Counted from the stretch's first letter, positions 45,481 to 53,947 are shown. The stretch: 64,000 nt of DNA from Treponema sp. (GCA_009781635.1 WQXU01000012.1:31809-95808), one strand, 5' to 3'. The notes: generated by a model not told the origin, from the sequence alone. A program made the numbers and translations.

Positions 45481-45957
45481 ATGAGAGTTGAGTATATCAA
45501 CCCCTTTGTGGAGTCTGCGTTTAATGTGTTAAAAGAGGTGTTGAATTCTGATGTAAAAAGAGGTGATATATACCTTAAACCCACTTCAATGTCTATTATG
45601 GGCGTGGCCGCTTTAGTAGGTCTTGCAGGTGATGTTGAAGGACGCGTTCTTTTTGATATGACAAAGGATACTGCCCTTTTTGTAGCAGGAAAAATGAACG
45701 GTGAAAATTTCTCAGTTCTTGATGAACTTGCCAAAGCAACTATTCAGGAACTTGCAAATATGATTACAGCTCAGGCTGTAACCAAGCTTCATGAACTTGG
45801 CTTTAAATTTGACCTTACTCCGCCGGCGCTTTTTACCGGTGATAATATGGAAGTTTCCACAAATCTTGGTGAGGTGGAAGCCCTTATTGTACCAATGGAA
45901 CTTGGCGCCAACAACAAGATCGAAGTTAACGTAGCAATCCGCGAAAGAATAAAGTAA
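45481..45957 (+). CDS. cheX: CheY-P phosphatase CheX
   Basis: This 158-residue CheX has the phosphatase motif E-x-x-N in IQELANMITAQA and family segments YINPFVESAFNVLKEVL, VEGRVLFDMTKDTALFVAGKMN and PALFTGDN. It dephosphorylates CheY-P, the role played by CheZ in enteric bacteria. The ATG at 45481 follows AAGGAG and begins the family similarity. In other treponemes cheY follows directly; here a tRNA gene does. Confidence 0.95.
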   Translation: MRVEYINPFVESAFNVLKEVLNSDVKRGDIYLKPTSMSIMGVAALVGLAGDVEGRVLFDMTKDTALFVAGKMNGENFSVLDELAKATIQELANMITAQAVTKLHELGFKFDLTPPALFTGDNMEVSTNLGEVEALIVPMELGANNKIEVNVAIRERIK

Positions 45958-46021
45958 CCCCGTAACCCGTCACTTATTTTAGAAAAGATAAATTATATTG
46001 TCATAAATAGGTGCCGGGCGA

Positions 46022-46095
46022 GGGCGGTTAGCTCAGTTGGTTAGAGCACCAGCTCGACACGCTGGGGGTCACAAGTTCGAGTCTTGTACCGCCCA
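46022..46095 (+). tRNA. tRNA-Val (GAC), with C instead of U at position 33
   Basis: Acceptor GGGCGGT (46022-46028) pairs with ACCGCCC (46088-46094); D stem GCTC/GAGC; anticodon stem CCAGC (46049-46053) with GCTGG (46061-46065); T stem ACAAG/CTTGT with loop TTCGAGT. The 7-nt anticodon loop is TCGACAC, placing GAC at positions 34-36 and C at 33, where U is almost universal. Discriminator A; CCA is not encoded. A terminator follows. Confidence 0.92.
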
Positions 46096-46103
46096 TATAT
46101 TTT

Positions 46104-46139
46104 AAAGGAGTGAGCCAGATTGGTTTACTCCTTTTTTTT
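46104..46139 (+). terminator. Rho-independent terminator after tRNA-Val
   Basis: AAAGGAGTGAGCC and GGTTTACTCCTTT form a 13-bp stem with two G-T pairs and a 5-nt loop, followed by a run of T. It also faces the end of the convergent PagL-like gene and may act in both directions. Confidence 0.88.
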
Positions 46140-46160
46140 GCCTTTTAAATAATGTGTTTT

Positions 46161-46760
46161 TTAAAAATTATAACCAATTCCCAGACCATAAAAATTATAT
46201 GAAGAGTTCTGATACGATGTGCTGCCGTTGGAAAAATGATGAAAAAATAATTCAATGCGCCAATTATTTGCAAATGCAAATCCTGTAAATAACTTATACG
46301 CAAGCAGGAACCTGGTTCCTATCCGGGCGTTAAGTTCCGTTTGAATACCGGTGCCGATTCCGGCGCCGCAATACCATACATTCGTCCATAGAATGAGAGT
46401 ATCCGTCGACAGAAATGATATCGTCGTAGTGTAATCACTCCAGTTCCATATGCCGTACTGGCATTCGGTTTCACCGTATCCAACTGTTTGAGTGATGCTT
46501 GCAGACAAGCGGGCAGGCGAGCGGAAAAAAAGTATCGGCTGTGAATATTGAAGCATAAACATGTTAAACGGAACAGGATTTTTAGGCAATTCAAACACAT
46601 CTGTTCCCGCTATCCCCTGACCAATATTAATCATAAGCTGATTTTCCGCTTTTCCGAATATCGGATTTTCAGTGTTGTCAGAAAAAGCAAAGAAACGAAG
46701 CTGAGCCCCGGCAATTGACACAGAAAACAGAGCCAAAAACATAATAAATATTATTTTCAA
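46161..46760 (-). CDS. Outer-membrane protein resembling lipid A deacylase PagL
   Basis: This 199-residue exported protein has a signal peptide (cleavage near SIAGA-Q) and a beta-barrel-like pattern of alternating residues with a C-terminal aromatic residue. The segment FFHHFSNGSTSY followed by NFYGLGIGYNF matches the C-terminal HxSN motif region of PagL, where the His and Ser form the catalytic pair that removes a 3-O-acyl chain from lipid A. Start is a TTG at 46758-46760, supported by GGAG at 46768-46771. Barrel character is fairly sure; enzymatic role is inferred from the one motif. Confidence 0.68.
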   Translation of the reverse strand: MKIIFIMFLALFSVSIAGAQLRFFAFSDNTENPIFGKAENQLMINIGQGIAGTDVFELPKNPVPFNMFMLQYSQPILFFRSPARLSASITQTVGYGETECQYGIWNWSDYTTTISFLSTDTLILWTNVWYCGAGIGTGIQTELNARIGTRFLLAYKLFTGFAFANNWRIELFFHHFSNGSTSYQNSSYNFYGLGIGYNF

Positions 46761-46862
46761 TATTTAACTCCAATAGCAAAAATTATGCAATTATTTCATA
46801 TTTAGTCAGGATAATCAATATTTATATCCTGGGATTAAAATCTGGAATTTCAAGCAATCTTC

Positions 46863-46892
46863 TTGTAATTAAAGCTATGTCCGCATTATAAT
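46863..46892 (+). promoter_or_regulatory. Promoter of the BspA-like gene, predicted leaderless
   Basis: TTGTAA (46863-46868), 18 bp, TATAAT (46887-46892), then 7 nt and the ATG at 46900. No ribosome binding site. Confidence 0.65.
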
Positions 46893-46899
46893 TAATATA

Positions 46900-47718
46900 A
46901 TGAAAAATGCACTAATTTTACTTTTACTATGCTTTTCTATAAATGTTTTTGCAGAAAGCGGCCTGCGAATAATTGTAGAAAATAATAATACCGGCCTTAC
47001 AATTACAGGCTCCACAGGCAGGGCAAACAGTCTTTCAATTCCGGAAACAATTGACGGCAGAAATATAACCGTAATCAGCGATAATGCATTTATCGGCAAG
47101 GGGCTAAGGGAAGTATCTATTCCCGATTCTGTAACAGTAATCGGGGAGGGAGCGTTTTCGTATAACAGGCTGGAAACTGTTACAATCGGAAACAATGTAA
47201 CAAGCATCGGCAGGGGTGCATTTACAAGTAACAGGCTTACAAGCCTTACGCTTGGTTCAGGCCTTGTTACAATCGGCAAGGGCGCTTTTTCCAACAATGA
47301 AATTGAATCAGTAACCATACCTGCGGCAGTTACCGTGATTGACGATTATGCGTTTTATAACAACAACATAAGAAACATAGAGTTTCCCGCAAACGTAACG
47401 ACAATAGGGGAGGGTGCGTTTTCAGGTAACAGGCTTACATCGGTAGTTGTCGGGCAGGGAGTTACCGCAGTAAGGGACGGCGCTTTTTACAATAACATGA
47501 TAACAAGCGTTACAATTCCTGCTTCTCTTCAAACGCTTGGAAGCCGCGCTTTTGACGCGCGTTCTTCAGACGGCCGTATCAGGGGGAACATTGTTTACGC
47601 TGATATAAGCGGAAACATTCTTTATACCACTGCCAGAAACTTCGATGCTTATTTTGCTTCCAACGGACGAAGGCCTGGTACATACGTTCTTTCCGAAGGC
47701 AACTGGAGAATGGAATAA
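46900..47718 (+). CDS. BspA-type leucine-rich-repeat exported protein
   Basis: This 272-residue protein has an 18-residue signal peptide (ending FA) and about seven leucine-rich repeats of 22-23 residues with the TpLRR/BspA pattern, for example TVIGEGAFSYNRLETVTIG and TSIGRGAFTSNRLTSLTLG. BspA-like proteins of treponemes and other oral or gut bacteria bind host matrix or other bacteria. No outer-membrane anchor or sorting tail is seen after the repeats; the C-terminal 45 residues form a cap. Confidence 0.88.
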   Translation: MKNALILLLLCFSINVFAESGLRIIVENNNTGLTITGSTGRANSLSIPETIDGRNITVISDNAFIGKGLREVSIPDSVTVIGEGAFSYNRLETVTIGNNVTSIGRGAFTSNRLTSLTLGSGLVTIGKGAFSNNEIESVTIPAAVTVIDDYAFYNNNIRNIEFPANVTTIGEGAFSGNRLTSVVVGQGVTAVRDGAFYNNMITSVTIPASLQTLGSRAFDARSSDGRIRGNIVYADISGNILYTTARNFDAYFASNGRRPGTYVLSEGNWRME

Positions 47719-47910
47719 CTAAAGCTGGCGGAAATTATTTTGAATTCATTTATTTGACCTGCAAAAATTCTTAAAAATATTTTTCATAATTTTAATGAAC
47801 TTTCCTGACCAATAAAAAAATATTATAAATGATTTAAATTGTTCATTATTTATTCTCTATTTATATAAATATCATTAACAGAAACAAAATATTTATTAAG
47901 GAGAATAGTT

Positions 47911-48084
47911 ATGTTTAATGCATTAAAATCACTGTTTCAAAAATCATCTAACAGAGTGTCTTCTGGTAATAATCTGGAAACTGAAAAAAACGAAACAAAA
48001 AAATGTAAAAGATGTCTTAGGCGGATAAATATAGATCGCCCAAGGTGCAATTTTTGCGGATGTTCGGAGTTTCATGATTTCTAA
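47911..48084 (+). CDS. Small zinc-ribbon protein, 57 residues
   Basis: This short frame starts at ATG 47911 with AAGGAG 8 nt upstream. The N-terminal half is polar (MFNALKSLFQKSSN) and the C-terminal half contains two CxxC knuckles, CKRCLRR and CNFCGC, spaced like a zinc ribbon. It is too small to assign a function. It is followed by a stem-loop that ends transcription against the convergent gene. Confidence 0.7.
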   Translation: MFNALKSLFQKSSNRVSSGNNLETEKNETKKCKRCLRRINIDRPRCNFCGCSEFHDF

Positions 48085-48093
48085 ACAACGGAA

Positions 48094-48141
48094 ATTAACA
48101 ATCCCGCCCTTTAGGTTCAGCTTCAGAGCGGGACTGTTAAT
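48094..48141. terminator. Bidirectional stem-loop between the zinc-ribbon gene and the metallo-beta-lactamase-fold gene
   Basis: ATTAACAATCCCGC (48094-48107) pairs with GCGGGACTGTTAAT (48128-48141) over 14 positions with one mismatch. It includes the stop codon of the minus-strand gene. Confidence 0.65.
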
Positions 48142-49435
48142 GTTTTGTAAGAATAAATTCTGTAAAATTAATTGTAACAGGCCCTTCCAAACCGGAATTA
48201 GCAGATCCATGCCTGCCTCTGCCGAGAGTTTCCAGAACAAGCGTGTTCGCTAGAATGCCTGAGTCATTCGCATTTGCAACTAATGTAATTGTTACTTCCG
48301 AAGTTACTTCCTCTCCGGCTTTTGACGCAGGACCAAGAACAACGTTCGGCGGTTCAATGTTTTTTTGGGTATAACTTAGCGTTCTCCATCTTCTTGACAT
48401 GTCAACAAAACCAACCAGCAATTCGTTTTCCAAATCACGGCTTGCAATGTAGGTTGCTTTCAATGTAAAAACATCGCCTCTGCGAAGTCTGTAGCCGCCA
48501 AGCAGGTTAGGGTATCTGAGTAAGGCCTGATAACCATTGCCGTAATAAAAATTATCTCTAAGTTCAACCTGAATACTGCCTAAATTACCCGCAGGCAGTG
48601 AATTATGCTGCAGCCGGTTGTATTCGTTTATTGATGCGCTGAAATAAATACTTGCGCCGTCTTCATCATAACGAAATGCCATCATTCCGGAACCAAGCTC
48701 CCTGTAAGGATGAGCCATTTCCAGCGATGTGTTACGCGCAACGTTTATATATTTTTGAAAGTCCGTTTTGGGCATAGGGACATCATTATGACCTATAAAG
48801 AACGTATCAAAATCAAGCTGCATTGTAAGTTCAAGCATGGCAATATACTGACTGACAGGAAGGGATTCGCCGAGAAACAGCCATATATCAGGACCAGCAG
48901 AATCGCTTGTAAATAATATGCGGTGCTCTCTTACAAGGGCTCCCACAGAACCGGCGGTGTGCCCTTCCATGCCTATTATTTCAACATTAAGGCCGCCCAA
49001 ATCAAATACACGGCCAATATCAAGGCTGTTTAAGTTTCTTGTTTCTTTTATATATCTTTGGTACACAGGAAAATCCGCTTCATGAAGCCATATTTCGCTT
49101 GAAAAGAATTCTGTCATCATGGAAACGCCGCCTGCATGATCATAATGCCCATGCCCCAAAACAACAATGACAGGCAGGTCGGTTATCTCTTTTATTACAT
49201 AGTGCAGAAGACCGAATCCGCTTGTTGTGTCAAATAACAATGCATAATCATCTCCGACTATCAAATAAGCAAAAACATTATTGCGGTTTTCATAAATACT
49301 GTACAGCCATGGGTAAATTTCAAACGCTTCAATGTCATATGAATCTGCTGTTGTTCCGGGACTAGTCCTGCTGCATGATGCAAGCAAAACAATAAGTATA
49401 ATTAACGTCAAACACCGGTTTTTTATAATGTGCAT
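48137..49435 (-). CDS. Metallo-beta-lactamase-fold lipoprotein
   Basis: In this 432-residue protein the first 20 residues form a lipoprotein signal (LIILIVLLASC). The metallo-beta-lactamase fold follows with HGHYDHAGG (about residue 100), GMEGHTAGS, FTSDSAG and IGHNDVPM, giving a binuclear metal site. Residues beyond about 300 form a beta-rich C-terminal domain unlike the catalytic part. It acts in the periplasm or on the surface; the substrate is unknown. ATG 49435 is chosen as the start of the signal peptide; the frame is open upstream but only as antisense of the divergent symporter gene. Confidence 0.85.
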   Translation of the reverse strand: MHIIKNRCLTLIILIVLLASCSRTSPGTTADSYDIEAFEIYPWLYSIYENRNNVFAYLIVGDDYALLFDTTSGFGLLHYVIKEITDLPVIVVLGHGHYDHAGGVSMMTEFFSSEIWLHEADFPVYQRYIKETRNLNSLDIGRVFDLGGLNVEIIGMEGHTAGSVGALVREHRILFTSDSAGPDIWLFLGESLPVSQYIAMLELTMQLDFDTFFIGHNDVPMPKTDFQKYINVARNTSLEMAHPYRELGSGMMAFRYDEDGASIYFSASINEYNRLQHNSLPAGNLGSIQVELRDNFYYGNGYQALLRYPNLLGGYRLRRGDVFTLKATYIASRDLENELLVGFVDMSRRWRTLSYTQKNIEPPNVVLGPASKAGEEVTSEVTITLVANANDSGILANTLVLETLGRGRHGSANSGLEGPVTINFTEFILTKH

Positions 49436-49513
49436 ACCTTTGGTATTACACCATATACAGCGCAGGGTCAAGCCGGATTTTGCTGCGAGGGCTTGTAAAA
49501 AGTGACAATAAAG

Positions 49514-49519
49514 TATATT
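49514..49519 (+). promoter_or_regulatory. -10 box of the sodium/solute symporter gene
   Basis: TATATT ends 7 nt before the ATG at 49527. TTGTAA at 49493-49498 is a possible -35 box, with a short 15-bp spacer. Confidence 0.45.
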
Positions 49520-49526
49520 TTGGGGT

Positions 49527-51113
49527 ATGATTATAAAAATACTATTACTTCTTTTATTTTTTGCGGTAACAATCTTTATTGGGTTATATTTCCGTAAAAG
49601 AGCATCCAATGTAAACGATTTCGTATTGGGTGGACGGAATGTCGGGCCTTGGCTTTCGGCGTTTTCATACGGTGCGACTTATTTTTCAGCTGTTGTATTT
49701 GTAGGATTTGCAGGCCAGTTTGGCTGGAGATTCGGCACCTCGGCGGTTTGGATAGGTCTTGGCAATGCATTTATCGGCTCTCTGATGGCATGGTTCATAC
49801 TCGGCAGACGTACGCGCGTTATGACCAACCACTTAAAAAGCGCGACAATGCCAGAGTTCTTCGGCTCACGGTATGTATCTCCGGCTTTAAAGATTGCGGC
49901 TTCCGCCATAGTTTTCATCTTCCTTATTCCATACACTGCGTCATTGTATAACGGCCTTTCACGGCTTTTTGGAATGGCATTCGGCATACCTTTTGAATAC
50001 TGCATTATAGCCATGGGAATTTTGACAGCGATTTTCGTTGTTGCAGGCGGATACTTTGCCACAGTTGTAAATGATTGTATTCAGGGAACTATCATGTTTA
50101 TTGGCATCTCTGCAATTATCGCTGTGGTTCTGAGTGACAACGGCGGTTTAATGGGCGCTCTTGGAAAACTTGCCGAGATCCCTGTAGAAACTGCTAAAGT
50201 CGGCCCGACAGGAGGCCCGCTTATCGAAGCTCCCGGCGTATTTACATCATTTTTAGGACCCGATCCAATATCGTTGTTAGGCGTAATTATTCTTACTTCT
50301 TTGGGAGCATGGGGACTGCCGCAAATGGTCGCCAGGTTCTATTCGATTAAAAGCGAGACCATGATCACTAAGGGCGCCATTGTATCTACAATTTTTGCGA
50401 TTTTTATAGCAGGCGGCTGTTATTTTATCGGCAGTTTCGGAAGGCTTTACAGGCACCTTGATATTTACAGGGAAAACGGCAGCGTTATTTACGATGCTAT
50501 TGTCCCTGGTATTCTTTCGGGAATGGGTGAAGTGATGATAGGTCTTATTATTGTTCTTGTTTTTGCAGCATCCATATCTACTCTTTCTTCACTGGTAATG
50601 GCTTCATCTTCAACATTAACGCTGGATTTCTTAAAGGGCCATATAATTAAAAAAATGAGCGATAAAAAACAACTGGTTATCATTCGTATATTAATAGTAG
50701 TTTTCATAATTTTGTCTTCAATAATTGCAATTGACAGTTATCAGCAAAGTCTTAGAGGCGGCGTTACATTTATTGCGCAGCTTATGGGTATCTCCTGGGG
50801 CGCGCTTGCAGGAGCGTTCCTTGCGCCCTTCCTTTACGGTTTATACTGGAAAAAAGCAAGCAAGATATCTGTATGGTGCTGCTTTATATTCAGCTCGGGT
50901 CTTATGATTCTCAACATCTTCTTTAGATCGATGTTCCCGGCAATTTTACAATCACCGATTAATGCAGGCGCTTTCTGCATGCTGGCGGGTTTAATAATAG
51001 TTCCGCTTGTGAGCGCATTTACAAGAGCTCCGGGCAAAGCGGCAATTGAAGATTGTTTCTCCTGCTACGAAGAAGAAGTTAAAGTAAAAGTTAAGGACGA
51101 TTTAGGCAATTAA
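49527..51113 (+). CDS. Sodium:solute symporter family protein
   Basis: This 528-residue inner-membrane protein has about thirteen hydrophobic segments and features of the SSS family: FVLGGRNVGPWLSAFSYGATYFSAV near the N-terminus, GAWGLPQMVARFYSIKS in the middle, and FAASISTLSSLVMASSSTLTLD later. It imports a solute, such as an amino acid, sugar or carboxylate, with sodium. The solute cannot be read from sequence. The gene is divergent from the metallo-beta-lactamase-fold lipoprotein and is followed by a MITE. Confidence 0.92.
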   Translation: MIIKILLLLLFFAVTIFIGLYFRKRASNVNDFVLGGRNVGPWLSAFSYGATYFSAVVFVGFAGQFGWRFGTSAVWIGLGNAFIGSLMAWFILGRRTRVMTNHLKSATMPEFFGSRYVSPALKIAASAIVFIFLIPYTASLYNGLSRLFGMAFGIPFEYCIIAMGILTAIFVVAGGYFATVVNDCIQGTIMFIGISAIIAVVLSDNGGLMGALGKLAEIPVETAKVGPTGGPLIEAPGVFTSFLGPDPISLLGVIILTSLGAWGLPQMVARFYSIKSETMITKGAIVSTIFAIFIAGGCYFIGSFGRLYRHLDIYRENGSVIYDAIVPGILSGMGEVMIGLIIVLVFAASISTLSSLVMASSSTLTLDFLKGHIIKKMSDKKQLVIIRILIVVFIILSSIIAIDSYQQSLRGGVTFIAQLMGISWGALAGAFLAPFLYGLYWKKASKISVWCCFIFSSGLMILNIFFRSMFPAILQSPINAGAFCMLAGLIIVPLVSAFTRAPGKAAIEDCFSCYEEEVKVKVKDDLGN

Positions 51114-51118
51114 TTTGC

Positions 51119-51229
51119 CTAGTGTCCTGTAATATTCAAATGACACAATGGTCTGTTAAGTTAAATCCTTGCGAAGTAAGGATTTAACGCATTTTGTTAT
51201 TTTGCAAACCAAATATTACAGGACACTAG
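51119..51229. mobile_element. 111-bp MITE of IS630 type with 15-bp perfect terminal inverted repeats
   Basis: GTGTCCTGTAATATT (51122-51136) and its exact reverse complement AATATTACAGGACAC (51212-51226) bound the element. Each end is flanked by TA, and outside that by C on the left and G on the right, which is what insertion into CTAG with TA duplication produces. Inside, GTTAAATCCTT (51160-51170) and AAGGATTTAAC (51178-51188) form a perfect 11-bp hairpin. It carries no gene. It lies 6 nt after the symporter stop codon. Confidence 0.88.
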
Positions 51230-51235
51230 ATAACG

Positions 51236-51301
51236 ACACGGATTTTTCGGATTTAACAATTATCTTTTTTGATAATCTGTGAAGGTCCGTTAAATCCGTG
51301 T
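51236..51301. repeat. Imperfect palindrome next to the MITE
   Basis: ACACGGATTT at 51236 and AAATCCGTGT ending at 51301 form the outer arms; ATTATC and GATAAT around a T-run form the inner hairpin. The GGATTTAAC/GTTAAATCC word is shared with the MITE interior. The rest of the gap to 51552 is AT-rich and shows no further gene or clear signal. Confidence 0.55.
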
Positions 51302-51552
51302 AAGAGGCTGGTTGATCGATTTAAGATTTACGGCTTTCAAAAAAATCCAAAAAACGGTATATATTTACCTCAAGCATAAATATTGCCTCCCAATAATTTT
51401 AAAAATTAATAATATTGCTTTTCATATATAATAATTAATGACTTAAATTCTATAAATTTACAGTATTTTTTTAACGAAAGATTAACATTTCTCTAGCAAA
51501 AATCTGCTATTTATTTTTTATTAATTCCGTAGATCAATAAAAGGGGATTTAT

Positions 51553-52047
51553 GTGAGATTGGAATTACATAATAAGATTGGGAAAAATGTTTGTAATGAA
51601 TTGATTGAATTGGGTTGTTATGTAAATAAAAAGCTTTTCCTTTTGGGAAATATCTTTCCCGATTTATGCTTTTCATTCCTTTGGTGCCGCCATGAACATC
51701 AGTATTCCAGAGATTATACTCGTAAAAAAATAGAAATGTTAAAAAGAAAACCAAAGCTTTTTTCATTCCATCTTGGAGTGCTTACACATTATATCTGCGA
51801 TTATTTTTGTTATCCGCACAGTTCCAGTTACAATAAAGGACTCATTCATCACATTATTTATGAAATACAGCAAAAAGCGCCGAAGGAATCTTTTAAAATT
51901 AATTTGAACATAAAAGCATTTACTATTGAAGAATTGGATAGATTTATAGAGGGGTACGACAATATTCGTGCTTTTTTTGAAAGCCGTGAATATGATTCTT
52001 ATTTTGCGGCTATGGTAGCTTACAATTTCTTAAAAGCTGCATATTAG
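51553..52047 (+). CDS. Small zinc-dependent phospholipase C-like protein
   Basis: This 164-residue protein has histidines and aspartates arranged as in the zinc-dependent phospholipase C/S1-P1 nuclease fold: LGNIFPDLCFSF, RHEHQYS and FHLGVLTHYICDYFCYPH. No signal peptide is visible, unlike secreted PLC enzymes. GTG at 51553 is used, with AAGGGG 6 nt upstream; the ATG two bases before runs into a stop at once. It is followed after 20 nt by a lipid-type glycosyltransferase gene, suggesting a joint role in membrane lipid metabolism. Confidence 0.72.
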   Translation: MRLELHNKIGKNVCNELIELGCYVNKKLFLLGNIFPDLCFSFLWCRHEHQYSRDYTRKKIEMLKRKPKLFSFHLGVLTHYICDYFCYPHSSSYNKGLIHHIIYEIQQKAPKESFKINLNIKAFTIEELDRFIEGYDNIRAFFESREYDSYFAAMVAYNFLKAAY

Positions 52048-52067
52048 CAATTATAAAGAGAGATTAT

Positions 52068-53228
52068 ATGAGAATTGCGTTTTTTACAGATACATATTTC
52101 CCTGAAGTAAATGGTGTTACAAATACTTTGTCAAGATTAGGAAATTATCTTGATAATTTGCATATTAATCAGTTAGTTATTGCTTCAGATTATGAAAATG
52201 AAAATCAGGAATGCGGTTCCATTTACCGTAAAATTTCTCGTTTTAACGGAAATAAAATATCAATATCACCTAAAAGCCGTCTTGCAATACCTGCATTTTG
52301 GGATATTGACAGAATATGCGATGATTTCATGCCGGATATTATTCATGTAACAACAGAATTAGGTATAGGCTTTCAGGGAATGCGTTATGCATACTCAAGA
52401 AATATTCCTCTTGTGATGAGTTATCATACGGATTATTGCAATTATTTAAAATATCACAATTTGGAGTTAATCCGGCCTCTCATTGAATTATATCTATCGT
52501 GGTTTTACAATTTTTCCTGCCGTACTCTGGTTCCGTCTCTGTATACACTTGGTGTTTTAATAAAAAAAGGTTACCGTAATCTGGATATATGGTCGCGCGG
52601 AATAGACTCCGGCAATTTTAGTCCGGACTACAGAAATGAAGGATTGCGAAAAACCCTGGCGGACGGGAAATTTATTTTTCTTTATGTTGGCAGGCTTTCT
52701 GCAGAAAAGAGTCTTGATCTCCTGTTAAATGCTGCAGAAAATATTGAATTACGTTTTCCCGGACAGACAGCTTTTGTTTTTACCGGTGACGGCCCTTACG
52801 CAAAAACTATTAAAAGTAAAAATTTAAAAAATACAGTACTCACTGGATTTTTAAAAGGCAGAGAACTTTCGGAAATTTATGCCTCGGCCGATTGTTTTGC
52901 CTTTCCTTCATCAACTGAAACATTTGGCAATGTTGTTCTGGAAGCAATGGCCAGCGGGCTCCCCGTAGCTGCTGTTGGCAGCGGCGGTGTAACGGATTTT
53001 CTTTCCCATAATTATAATTCCTTATTATGCGCACCGGACAATCAGGATTTTTTTATTAATAATCTTGTTTCGATTATGCAAAACAATAAGCTGCGTTCGC
53101 AATTATCTGTTAATGCAAAAAATTCTGCACTTTTTCGTGATTGGAACAGTATCTTTGCCGGACTTGTAAATATGTATGCAGATACAATCAAGAAAAACAG
53201 GCAGTATACCATGCAGTTATCAGCATAA
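52068..53228 (+). CDS. Glycosyltransferase family 4 protein
   Basis: This 386-residue GT-B enzyme has an N-terminal acceptor domain (MRIAFFTDTYFPEVNGVTNT, MSYHTDY) and a C-terminal donor domain (FLYVGRLSAEKSLDLLLNA, PSSTETFGNVVLEAMASGLP with the EX7E motif). The start resembles glycolipid-forming enzymes that transfer glucose or mannose to diacylglycerol or phosphatidylinositol. Operon partner of the phospholipase-C-like gene. AGAGAG precedes the ATG. Confidence 0.9.
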   Translation: MRIAFFTDTYFPEVNGVTNTLSRLGNYLDNLHINQLVIASDYENENQECGSIYRKISRFNGNKISISPKSRLAIPAFWDIDRICDDFMPDIIHVTTELGIGFQGMRYAYSRNIPLVMSYHTDYCNYLKYHNLELIRPLIELYLSWFYNFSCRTLVPSLYTLGVLIKKGYRNLDIWSRGIDSGNFSPDYRNEGLRKTLADGKFIFLYVGRLSAEKSLDLLLNAAENIELRFPGQTAFVFTGDGPYAKTIKSKNLKNTVLTGFLKGRELSEIYASADCFAFPSSTETFGNVVLEAMASGLPVAAVGSGGVTDFLSHNYNSLLCAPDNQDFFINNLVSIMQNNKLRSQLSVNAKNSALFRDWNSIFAGLVNMYADTIKKNRQYTMQLSA

Positions 53229-53303
53229 AAATATACTAATCCCTCGTAAAAATATCTCTTGTATATACTTTATAATCTACGCTATTTAATTTCTCTAACC
53301 AAT

Positions 53304-53876
53304 TTACAAATACAATTTTTTAATCTCTTTATAACGAAAACAATCCATTAAATGATCATTTATTATTCCTGTAGCCTGTAAATGCGAATACATAATTGTG
53401 CTTCCAAGGAATTTAAACCCTCTTTTTTTTAGATCCAAAGAGATCTTGTCAGACAATTCTGTTTTTGCCGGTATTTCACCTATATTTCTCCATTTTCCAA
53501 CAACAGGTTTTCCGTTTATAAAACCCCAGATATAGTTTGAAAAACTGCCGGCCTCTTTTTGAATCTCTAAAAATTTTTGCGCATTTATAATTGATGATTC
53601 TATTTTTAAACGGTTGCGGACAATTCCTGCGTTAGCCAAAAGCTCTGCCTTTTTTGCTTCTGTGTAACGCGCAACTTTTTTTGGCTCGAAATTATCGTAG
53701 GCCTTTCTGTAATTTTCCCTTTTTTTAAGGATTGTAATCCAGCTTAGGCCTGCCTGGGCGGATTCAAGTATTAAAAACTCAAAATGTTTACGATCATCAA
53801 ATACCGGTACTCCCCATTCCCTGTCATGATACTCAGTGTATAATTCACAGCTTGCGCTCCATTCGCATCTTTTCAT
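53304..53876 (-). CDS. tag: DNA-3-methyladenine glycosylase I
   Basis: This 190-residue enzyme removes 3-methyladenine from DNA. The zinc site is recognisable: Cys4 and His17 at the N-terminus (MKRCEWSASCELYTEYHDREWG) and H-x3-C in DHLMDCFRY at the C-terminus. The catalytic Glu lies in FLILESAQAGLSW. Length is normal. AAGAGGTG upstream is a strong ribosome binding site. Single gene. Confidence 0.95.
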   Translation of the reverse strand: MKRCEWSASCELYTEYHDREWGVPVFDDRKHFEFLILESAQAGLSWITILKKRENYRKAYDNFEPKKVARYTEAKKAELLANAGIVRNRLKIESSIINAQKFLEIQKEAGSFSNYIWGFINGKPVVGKWRNIGEIPAKTELSDKISLDLKKRGFKFLGSTIMYSHLQATGIINDHLMDCFRYKEIKKLYL

Positions 53877-53895
53877 TAGTCACCTCTTTCCTGTT

Positions 53896-53927
53896 AAAGA
53901 ACCTCCAAGAGTTTTTAGAGGTTCTTT
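53896..53927 (-). terminator. Stem-loop terminator after the metallophosphatase gene
   Basis: AAAGAACCTC and GAGGTTCTTT form a perfect 10-bp stem with a 12-nt loop between the stop at 53948 and tag at 53876. Confidence 0.7.
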
Positions 53928-53947
53928 AATCATTGTAGCATATGTAT

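Noticed and set aside
46900..47718. CRISPR-like repetition in the BspA-like gene
   Set aside because: The periodicity is coding LRR repeats with diverged DNA. No CRISPR array or cas gene was seen anywhere in the window.
49436..49609. Longer N-terminus for the metallo-beta-lactamase-fold protein
   Set aside because: It would run into the divergent symporter gene and bury the lipoprotein signal, which starts at 49435.
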